DNA from: Arenicella sp.
GTDB taxonomy: Bacteria; Pseudomonadota; Gammaproteobacteria; Arenicellales; Arenicellaceae
NCBI GenBank assembly: GCA_016763815.1
Contig: JAESTB010000396.1
Coordinates: 1 to 11,066, forward strand
Direction of reading: 5' to 3'
Length of the DNA: 11,066 bases
Below the pieces are notes generated by a model. The model had not been told where the DNA came from. It made no database searches and saw nothing but the letters and a program-made list of their open reading frames with translations. Each line of letters begins with the position of its first letter. Position 1 is the first letter of the stretch. A program made the translations under genes and the position numbers. Of this stretch, positions 6,159 to 11,066 are shown one piece after another.

Positions 6159-6194
6159 CGGTTAAATTATCGCCCGCCGTATGCGTGGCGAGAG

Positions 6195-6989
6195 ATGTTA
6201 GATTTTTTAAATAGACGAGTGATTCCGAGCCTTGAATGGGCCAGTGACAATTGCTATAGCCGCACCATTGAATACGCGACGACGCAGGGCTATTTCACTA
6301 TTTCAGCTAATCCAGATAAGCATCGTTTCGATCTTAGTCTGCAGCTAAACGAGTATCAACATTTGAACCCAATAATGCATCGTATACGGTTGTTATTTGA
6401 CGTCGATGCGCCGATCGCTGAAATAGACCAGCAACTATCTACCGAGGTAGGGGGCTGGCTTAACTATCTTCCTGGTCTGCGAGTACCCGGCATTTGGTCA
6501 TCATTTGAAGCGGGTGTAAGGGCGATTTTAGGGCAGCAAGTTTCCGTTGCAGCGGCACGTAACTTGGTTATTCGCTTTGTCGAAGAACTCGGGGCGCCAT
6601 TAAATCTTACTGGCACTGCCGAGTTAGATGGGGAGTTAGATGAGTGTCCGACACCGCGGCTCTTTCCGCAACCCGATGCAGTGGTAGGTCATTCGCTCGA
6701 CTTTTTTCGCATGCCCCAATCGCGTAAAGACACCATCCACCGATTAGCTGAACATTTTCTTAGCGCTGACAAGCCTGATAATATTGATGCTTGGCTAGAT
6801 ATCAAAGGGATTGGCCCTTGGACCGTCAACTATGTGAAGCTAAGAGCAATCAAAGATCCTGATATATGGCTGGCGGGCGACGTCGGCTTGAAAAATGCGA
6901 TTAAATCGCTAGGGCGAGAGCCTGATCTTGAACGAACCCGTCCGTGGCGGAGCTACCTTACCCTTCAAATGTGGAATCAATTGTCATGA
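6195..6989 (+). CDS. alkA: DNA-3-methyladenine glycosylase II, AlkA half
   Basis: 264 residues if begun at ATG 6195. It excises alkylated purines (3-methyladenine and related) to start base-excision repair. Residues 1-95 are the AlkA N-terminal domain. The HhH-GPD domain follows: GLRVPGIWSSFEAGVRAILGQ, the helix-hairpin-helix DIKGIGPWTVNYV (202-214) and the catalytic Asp229 in WLAGDVGLK, equivalent to Asp238 of E. coli AlkA; RPWRSYLTLQMW is the conserved tail. The AlkA domain really begins at 6162, upstream of this ATG and just after the TAG, so a product begun here lacks its first strand (LNYRPPYAW). GAGAG abuts the ATG and is too close for a proper binding site. The stop overlaps the ogt start by ATGA. 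Confidence 0.88.
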   Translation: MLDFLNRRVIPSLEWASDNCYSRTIEYATTQGYFTISANPDKHRFDLSLQLNEYQHLNPIMHRIRLLFDVDAPIAEIDQQLSTEVGGWLNYLPGLRVPGIWSSFEAGVRAILGQQVSVAAARNLVIRFVEELGAPLNLTGTAELDGELDECPTPRLFPQPDAVVGHSLDFFRMPQSRKDTIHRLAEHFLSADKPDNIDAWLDIKGIGPWTVNYVKLRAIKDPDIWLAGDVGLKNAIKSLGREPDLERTRPWRSYLTLQMWNQLS

Positions 6990-7447
6990 ACCTTTACTTC
7001 GATCACTTCGAATCGCCTCTTGGGCTTATGGAGATCGCCGCAAGCGAGTGTGCGGTGAAATCGATCTACTTTGTCGATGCCGTTACTCCGAAGAACCCAA
7101 ATTCAATAACAACCTTGGCTAAAGGCCAGTTGTTAGCCTACTTTGATGGCGCGCTGAAAACCTTCGATTTGCCGCTGGAGGCCGACGGAACGGTTTTTCA
7201 GAAAACGGTTTGGAATGCATTAACCACCATTGTCTACGCGCAGACCTGCACTTACGGAGATATAGCAAAGCAGATAGGTAACCCTAAAGGTATGCGTGCG
7301 GTTGGCTTGGCGAACGGTAAAAACCCGATGACGATAGTAGTACCATGCCATCGAGTAATCGGGGCTAATGGTAAGTTAACTGGCTATGCGTCAGGTACTG
7401 ACAGAAAGGCGTGGTTGCTCAATCATGAGCGCGATTGGCTTTTCTAA
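6986..7447 (+). CDS. ogt: Methylated-DNA-[protein]-cysteine S-methyltransferase
   Basis: 153 residues, a usual Ogt length. The start at ATG 6986 overlaps the AlkA stop by four bases (ATGA), a classic sign of translational coupling; an in-frame GTG at 6944 would add only 14 residues encoded inside alkA and is less likely. The suicide acceptor cysteine is Cys121 in VVPCHRVIG, with RAVG (Arg104) the arginine that flips the base, and TYGDIAKQIG the HTH that enters the minor groove. It transfers the methyl group from O6-methylguanine or O4-methylthymine to itself. With the Ada/AraC and AlkA parts it makes a complete adaptive-response-like locus in which the Ada transferase function is supplied by a separate protein. 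The 76-bp MITE lies 50 bp downstream. Confidence 0.95.
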   Translation: MNLYFDHFESPLGLMEIAASECAVKSIYFVDAVTPKNPNSITTLAKGQLLAYFDGALKTFDLPLEADGTVFQKTVWNALTTIVYAQTCTYGDIAKQIGNPKGMRAVGLANGKNPMTIVVPCHRVIGANGKLTGYASGTDRKAWLLNHERDWLF

Positions 7448-7496
7448 GACCGAAAATGTTTTATACTTTGAGTTCTCACTTTAATCTTTACCTAGT

Positions 7497-7572
7497 GGGT
7501 CTGTCGGATAATGAATTTTGCTAGCCTAAAATTTCCACTTTCTCCTAACGCAAATCTTTATCCGACAGACCC
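7497..7572. mobile_element. MITE-like inverted-repeat element, copy 2 (76 bp)
   Basis: It begins GGGTCTGTCGGATAA (7497-7511) and ends with the exact reverse complement (7558-7572); three more bases pair with one mismatch. CTAGT flanks both sides (7492-7496 and 7573-7577) as a 5-bp target duplication. The last 52 bp align with the last 52 bp of the 160-bp copy (same CCACTTTCTCCT core), and the first 24 bp align with its left end. It is therefore the same element lacking about 84 internal bases. It encodes nothing. Its right end is 35 bp before the RDD gene start, so it sits where that gene's promoter would be expected. Confidence 0.87.
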
Positions 7573-7607
7573 CTAGTTAAAAACATCAGTTCAATGGAAA
7601 AACTAAT

Positions 7608-8087
7608 ATGAATGACGACCGACCAAACCCGTATGCAACCCCGCAAGCTAATTTGGACAACGGCATCGCTGGGTCCCATGACTATGCAGGCTTCTGGGTT
7701 CGAGCGGTCGCGTCGATAGTCGACACTATCGTTATTTTGATCATCACTGGGCCGTTTATGTTTTGGATTTATGGAACTGAAATGTTTACCAGTACTGACA
7801 TGGTCAAGGGCCCAGCCGATGTATTGCTTAGCTATATTTTCCCTCTGGCCTTTACCATCGTGCTTTGGATGAAATTTGGTGGCACCCCTGGCAAGCGACT
7901 CCTGAAAATTAAAGTGTTGGACGAAAAAACGGGTCAGCATTTGAGCTTAGCGAAGGCGCTACTGCGATATGTCGGTTATTTTGTTTCTATACTCGGCCTA
8001 TTTATTGGCTTTATTTGGATCGCATTCGATAGCAAAAAGAAGGGCTGGCATGATCATATTGCGGGCTCTATTGTTGTAATTGGCTAA
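7608..8087 (+). CDS. RDD family membrane protein
   Basis: 159 residues, ATG 7608 with a GGAAAA ribosome binding site about 8 bases upstream. The N-terminus carries the NPYATPQA motif common in soluble tails of small membrane proteins. The RDD domain covers about 26-156: AGFWVRAVASIVDTIVILII (first helix with Arg32 and Asp39), a second helix around 73-88, the conserved GGTPGKRLLKIKVLD (91-105), a third helix around 121-140 and the closing KKGWHDHIAGSIVV. RDD proteins are inner-membrane proteins; some have been linked to ion or proton transport, but no substrate can be read here. MITE copy 2 lies directly upstream and may have displaced or supplied its promoter. The next gene starts 67 bp downstream on the same strand. 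Confidence 0.92.
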   Translation: MNDDRPNPYATPQANLDNGIAGSHDYAGFWVRAVASIVDTIVILIITGPFMFWIYGTEMFTSTDMVKGPADVLLSYIFPLAFTIVLWMKFGGTPGKRLLKIKVLDEKTGQHLSLAKALLRYVGYFVSILGLFIGFIWIAFDSKKKGWHDHIAGSIVVIG

Positions 8088-8154
8088 CGGCGTTGTAATT
8101 GACTGGATTCATTGTTACCGACTGGCAGTAACATTATTAACAGAGACAAATAGC

Positions 8155-8379
8155 ATGAGAAAAGTGATTTTATTATTTTGGTTATTATGCCTAATGGCGG
8201 TTATTGGTTTAATTCCTGAGCCTGCGGCACTCTGGCTGAAAATAATCGCCGTCATGCTATTGTTGGCTCACGCTATCGAATTTATTCTGTTCGAAAAAGC
8301 CATAAAGCGTAAAGGTGATAGCGGCTTTAGGTCATTCGTTATGACCATGCTGTACGGTGTGTTCTACTTCAAGTTTTGA
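8155..8379 (+). CDS. Small membrane protein, DUF1145 (YhhL)-like
   Basis: 74 residues from ATG 8155, with GAGA about 10 bases upstream. The frame is open back to 8080, where it would overlap the RDD gene, but the upstream 25 codons are polar and lack family character. There are two hydrophobic helices (about 5-20, LLFWLLCLMAVIGLIP; and 26-45, WLKIIAVMLLLAHAIEF), a basic loop (KAIKRKG) and a third hydrophobic segment ending GVFYFKF. The order of a Pro-containing first helix, an AH-x-E second helix and a final FGVF-type segment resembles E. coli YhhL (DUF1145), about 90 residues. Function unknown. It may be co-transcribed with the RDD gene. Confidence 0.7.
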   Translation: MRKVILLFWLLCLMAVIGLIPEPAALWLKIIAVMLLLAHAIEFILFEKAIKRKGDSGFRSFVMTMLYGVFYFKF

Positions 8380-8396
8380 CCTAAAGAGAACTCAGC

Positions 8397-8603
8397 ATAA
8401 CTCCAACACGGGCTGAAACGCTTGATAGCTTGCAATATCTTCTAAACGGCATTACGCAATGGCAGGCTATTACAATCAGTTTTTACTTCAATCTTGAAAA
8501 TCTCAAACATTTTCCTTTTGCATTGACGCTATTCTGAGGTCTTTTGATCGCTCTGTCGGCTGCCGGCCTTGCCATTATTCAGCTGATCAATAGCAACGAT
8601 TGA
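8397..8603 (+). pseudogene. Remnant of a small single-pass membrane protein gene
   Basis: A frame 17 bp after the DUF1145-like gene runs 46 codons from 8397 to a TGA at 8535-8537, then 21 more to TGA 8601-8603. It begins with ATA (8397) at the right distance from an AAAGAGA (8383-8389) ribosome binding site, where ATG would be expected. The product would read TPTRAETLDSLQYLLNG, then ITQWQAITISFYFNLENLK, then HFPFALTLF-stop-GLL, then IALSAAGLAIIQLINSND. The segment spanning the TGA is a continuous 24-residue transmembrane helix if TGA replaces TGG (Trp). Both lesions are single G-to-A changes. I recognise no family. TTG 8430 is an alternative start. Chance openness of a non-coding gap is the main alternative. 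Confidence 0.45.
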
Positions 8604-8616
8604 TTGCGCATTTCTA

Positions 8617-8646
8617 TTGGGTTTCTTTAACAAAATGCCTGATAAT
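8617..8646 (+). promoter_or_regulatory. Candidate fadBA promoter
   Basis: TTGGGT (8617-8622) and GATAAT (8641-8646) are 18 bp apart; the -10 matches consensus at 5 of 6 positions and the -35 at only 3 of 6. It lies 71 bp before fadB, in the gap after the gene remnant. No FadR or PsrA consensus palindrome was recognised near it. Confidence 0.35.
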
Positions 8647-8717
8647 ACCGTCATCTTAGATTAGGCACGACTGTGCTCTAATTTCATTTCAACAAATAAG
8701 AGAACGGAGCCCACTAG

Positions 8718-10868
8718 ATGTATAACGGTAGCGCACTCTCGGTAAAGATGCTCGAAGGCGGCATCGCCGAAATGAACTTTGACTTGCAGGGCGAGTCAGT
8801 CAATAAATTTGATTCTAAAACGGTTAATGAATTACGCCAAGCAGTTGACCTGCTTGATGATGCCGACGACGTAAAGGGCTTGCTGATTACCAGCGCTAAG
8901 CCGGTCTTCATTGTTGGTGCCGACATTATGGAGTTTATTCCGATGTTTGCTTCTGGCAACCATACTGCTGAAGATCAGCTTGGCGGAAATAACGAAAATT
9001 TCAACATTATCGAAGGTTTCGACTTTCCGACTGTGGTAGCGATTAACGGCTACGCCATGGGTGGCGGTCTTGAGCTTTGCCTCGCCTGTGACTTTCGAGT
9101 TATGAGCAGCAAGGCAAAAATTGGCTTGCCTGAGACTAAACTAGGGTTAATACCTGGTTGGGGTGGCACAGTGAGACTACCTCGTATAGCCGGAGCCGAT
9201 ACTGCAATTGACTGGATTGCTTCGGGTAAAGAGCAACGCCCAGACGCTGCCTTAAAAGCAGGTGTGGTTGACGGCGTAGTGGCACCTGAAGATTTACGTG
9301 ACGCAGCTCTTGCCGTATTACAAGACGCAATAGACGGTAAAATGGATTACGAAGCACGTCGTGACCAAAAAACTGAGCCGTTAATGTTGAACGAAACTGA
9401 GTCAATGATGGTGTTCGAAACCGCTAAGGCATTTGTTGCTGGTACCGCTGGCCCGAATTACCCGTCTCCAATAGCGGCGATCTCGGCGATGCAACACGCA
9501 TCCCGAAAGTATCGTGATGATGCGCTAAAAATCGAAGCCGAGGCGTTTATTGAAATGGCTGGCACCGATGCGGCGTCGTCGTTGATCGGTATTTTCTTGG
9601 CTGACCAACTGATCAGCAAGAAAGCCAAAGGTTGGGAAAAGCAAGCCGATAAGAAAGTTGAGCGAGCGGCCGTGTTAGGTGCGGGCATAATGGGCGGCGG
9701 TATCGCCTATCAATCTGCTTTAAAAGGCACGCCAATCAAAATGAAAGACATCAACCAAGCGGGTTTAGATTTAGGCTTGGATGAAGCGAATGGCTTGTTA
9801 TCTAAGCAAGTAAATCGTGGCCGTATGAAAGTCGAAAAAATGGGCAGCATTTTAGCTGACATTGATCCAACGCTTTCTTATGATAACTTTGACAGTGTTG
9901 ATATCGTTGTTGAAGCGGTTGTCGAAAACCCAAAAGTTAAGCGCATGGTGCTCGCTGACGTCGAGAAGCATGTAAGCGACGATACAATCATTGCTTCTAA
10001 CACCTCTACTATCTCGATCACTCATCTCGCCGAAGCCTTGCAACGCCCAGAGAATTTCTGCGGCATGCATTTCTTTAACCCAGTGCATAAAATGCCGTTG
10101 GTGGAAGTGATCCGCGGTGAGAAAACCTCTGACAAAGCAATTGCTCGCACCGTTGCCTATGCTAACAAGATGGGTAAAAAAGCCATTGTCGTTAACGATT
10201 GCCCTGGCTTCTTGGTAAATCGCGTACTATTCCCTTATTTCGCGGGCTTCATGGACTTATTGCGCGATGGTGCAGACTTCCAGCAAGTCGACAAGGTAAT
10301 GGAGAAATTTGGCTGGCCGATGGGCCCAGCGTATTTAATGGATGTGGTTGGCATGGACACCGGTCACCATGGCCAAGCGGTTATGGCTGATGGCTTTCCC
10401 GATCGAATGGTTGGCACCTATAAAACGGCTGGCGATGCGATGTACGAAGCGGATCGATTAGGTCAGAAGAACGGCGTTGGTTTTTACAAGTATCAGAAAG
10501 ATAAGAAAGGCCGCACTCAGAAAGTTGTTGATGAAGCCAGTTATGAATTGTTAGCGCCAATTACCGCTGAGCGTAAAGAGTTTGATGCTGATGAAATCAT
10601 CGCCCGTATGATGGTTCCCATGGGCACCGAGCTGGCTCGTTGCTTAGAAGAAGAGATTGTGGGTTCCGCCGCTGAAGCCGATATGGCATTGATTTGCGGA
10701 GTAGGCTTTCCTCCCTTCCGAGGTGGTCTGTTTAAGTGGATCGACACCATTGGCCTCGACGCATTCGTGGCCATGAGTGACCAATACAAGGACCTAGGCA
10801 AGTTGTATGACGCCACCGAAGCACAACGCGAAATGGCGGCTTCTGGTAAAAAATACTACAACTTCTAA
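8718..10868 (+). CDS. fadB: Fatty acid oxidation complex subunit alpha, FadB
   Basis: 716 residues (E. coli FadB is 729), with GGAG 8 bases before ATG 8718. It is the multifunctional alpha chain of beta-oxidation: enoyl-CoA hydratase/isomerase at residues about 1-190, 3-hydroxyacyl-CoA dehydrogenase at about 315-716. Hydratase catalytic glutamates are Glu119 (GGGLELC) and Glu139 (GLPETKLG), at the same numbers as in E. coli, with the oxyanion segment IVGADI and GWGGTVRLPR. The dehydrogenase has the NAD-binding LGAGIMGGGIAYQ (320-332), SNTST (427-431), the catalytic His451 in MHFFNPVHKMPLVE and its partner Glu463. The C-terminal dimerisation domains carry PGFLVNR and the repeated late motif GVGFPPFRGG. 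It should form an alpha2-beta2 complex with FadA, whose gene starts 33 bp later but is interrupted. FadB itself shows no lesion. Confidence 0.97.
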   Translation: MYNGSALSVKMLEGGIAEMNFDLQGESVNKFDSKTVNELRQAVDLLDDADDVKGLLITSAKPVFIVGADIMEFIPMFASGNHTAEDQLGGNNENFNIIEGFDFPTVVAINGYAMGGGLELCLACDFRVMSSKAKIGLPETKLGLIPGWGGTVRLPRIAGADTAIDWIASGKEQRPDAALKAGVVDGVVAPEDLRDAALAVLQDAIDGKMDYEARRDQKTEPLMLNETESMMVFETAKAFVAGTAGPNYPSPIAAISAMQHASRKYRDDALKIEAEAFIEMAGTDAASSLIGIFLADQLISKKAKGWEKQADKKVERAAVLGAGIMGGGIAYQSALKGTPIKMKDINQAGLDLGLDEANGLLSKQVNRGRMKVEKMGSILADIDPTLSYDNFDSVDIVVEAVVENPKVKRMVLADVEKHVSDDTIIASNTSTISITHLAEALQRPENFCGMHFFNPVHKMPLVEVIRGEKTSDKAIARTVAYANKMGKKAIVVNDCPGFLVNRVLFPYFAGFMDLLRDGADFQQVDKVMEKFGWPMGPAYLMDVVGMDTGHHGQAVMADGFPDRMVGTYKTAGDAMYEADRLGQKNGVGFYKYQKDKKGRTQKVVDEASYELLAPITAERKEFDADEIIARMMVPMGTELARCLEEEIVGSAAEADMALICGVGFPPFRGGLFKWIDTIGLDAFVAMSDQYKDLGKLYDATEAQREMAASGKKYYNF

Positions 10869-10901
10869 TCTATACAGCCGATAAAAAAGTAGGTAAATAT
10901 T

Positions 10902-11066
10902 ATGAGCATTAATCCAAGAGACGCGGTCATTGTAGATTTCGCGCGTTCACCAATGGGCCGTTCTAAGAACGGTTGTTTTCGCCACACTCGCGCTGATGAA
11001 TTGAGTGCTTAAGTGATCAAAGGCTTACTGGCCCGCAAGGAGGCACTAGACCCAGAAGAAATCGAC
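10902..11066 (+). pseudogene. fadA: 3-ketoacyl-CoA thiolase FadA, 5' part, interrupted by an in-frame TAA
   Basis: ATG 10902 has AGGT 7 bases upstream and follows fadB by 33 bp. The first 36 codons read MSINPRDAVIVDFARSPMGR then SKNGCFRHTRADELSA, a clear FadA N-terminus (compare [20 protein letters not shown] and VRAEDLSAH in E. coli). Codon 37 (11010-11012) is TAA. The same frame then continues VIKGLLARKEALDPEEID to the window end, still matching FadA (E. coli LMRSLLARNPALEAA). Without readthrough, only a 36-residue peptide is made. A GTG directly after the TAA would give a product lacking the first core strand. FadA would carry out the thiolytic last step with FadB. Whether the rest of the gene (usually about 390 codons) is intact is outside view. 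Confidence 0.85.

Larger units (their letters stand above)
5559..6989 (+). pseudogene. alkA: Fused Ada/AraC-AlkA gene interrupted by an in-frame TAG
   Basis: From ATG 5559 to the stop at 6987-6989 a single frame encodes Ada metal-binding domain, AraC HTH, AlkA N-domain and HhH-GPD domain, 476 codons, matching the usual 470-500 residues of multidomain AlkA proteins. The only interruption is TAG at 6156-6158 (codon 200). The codons after it read RLNYRPPYAWREMLDFL, which aligns with the very N-terminus of E. coli AlkA (YTLNWQPPYDWSWMLGFL). The coding sequence therefore continues through the stop with no frame change. There is no ATG, GTG or TTG between the TAG and 6195, so the AlkA half cannot be started at its natural domain boundary. 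Readings: a recent nonsense mutation, a readthrough codon (TAG followed by C is a leaky context), a split gene with reinitiation, or a sequence error. Both halves otherwise look intact. Confidence 0.75.

Noticed and set aside
6944..6985. GTG start for ogt inside alkA
   Set aside because: The ATGA overlap at 6986 is a standard coupled start and family N-termini begin near there; the 14 extra residues are alkA bases in another frame.
7594..7611. Five-codon mini-ORF (MEKLI) overlapping the RDD start by ATGA
   Set aside because: Its ATGGAAAAA doubles as the RDD ribosome binding region and such short frames are common by chance; no sign of a leader-peptide design.
8080..8154. N-terminal extension of the DUF1145-like protein overlapping the RDD gene
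   Set aside because: The extra 25 codons are not hydrophobic or family-like, and ATG 8155 gives the expected small membrane protein.
8586..8604. ATCAAT-7-ATTGAT dyad before fadB as an XRE operator
   Set aside because: Arms are only 6 bp and AT-rich, the spacing differs from the 3277-3307 repeat, and it overlaps the end of the gene remnant. Mentioned only as a possible weak relation.
1..11066. CRISPR array, tRNA, rRNA, toxin-antitoxin, prophage or defence system
   Set aside because: No regular repeat-spacer pattern, no cloverleaf or rRNA signature, and no nuclease, integrase or toxin motifs were found on either strand by eye.

Overview
The window looks like chromosome of a free-living, probably marine or soil gammaproteobacterium. 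The clues are a FadB of the enterobacterial/pseudomonad type followed directly by fadA, a moderate base composition (mid-40s % GC by eye), an Ada/AraC-AlkA plus Ogt repair locus and a DUF1145 (YhhL-like) protein. No taxonomic marker is present, so this is inference.

Layout: the 3' part of a thiolase gene (1-1082) ends at a strong hairpin with a T tract (1110-1139). The hairpin abuts the ribosome binding site of a GST-like gene with a long C-terminal extension (1152-2240). Convergent to it is an XRE/MmyB-type regulator (complement 2395-3231). Its last codons are supplied by a 160-bp non-coding inverted-repeat element (2281-2440). The regulator diverges from a small three-helix membrane protein (3380-3664), with a 12+12 bp inverted repeat between them. 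A class II aldolase/adducin-like enzyme (3805-4551) and a beta-keto acid cleavage enzyme (BKACE/DUF849, 4589-5443) form a likely two-gene operon. An alkylation-repair locus follows: an Ada metal-binding/AraC half (5559-6158) and an AlkA half (6195-6989) in the same reading frame, separated only by a TAG codon, then ogt overlapping by ATGA (6986-7447). A second, 76-bp copy of the inverted-repeat element (7497-7572) precedes an RDD membrane protein (7608-8087) and a DUF1145-like protein (8155-8379). The 338-bp gap before fadB holds what looks like a decayed small membrane-protein gene (8397-8603). fadB (8718-10868) is intact. fadA begins at 10902 but has an in-frame TAA at codon 37 and runs off the window.

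Two themes stand out. First, three reading frames are cut by in-frame stops, one of each kind: TAG in the fused alkA, TGA in the small membrane protein and TAA in fadA. In alkA and fadA the homology continues across the stop with no frame change. Second, there is a miniature inverted-repeat transposable element (MITE) family with 15-18 bp terminal repeats and 5-bp target duplications of form CTAnn. One copy has rewritten the C-terminus of the regulator. Removing it in silico restores a natural stop two codons after the insertion point.

How the genes work together: FadB and FadA together carry out the last three steps of fatty-acid beta-oxidation, and the upstream thiolase is also an acyl-CoA enzyme. 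AlkA and Ogt repair alkylated bases, with the Ada/AraC half as probable methylation sensor. The aldolase-BKACE pair may cleave a small oxo- or hydroxy-acid of unknown identity.
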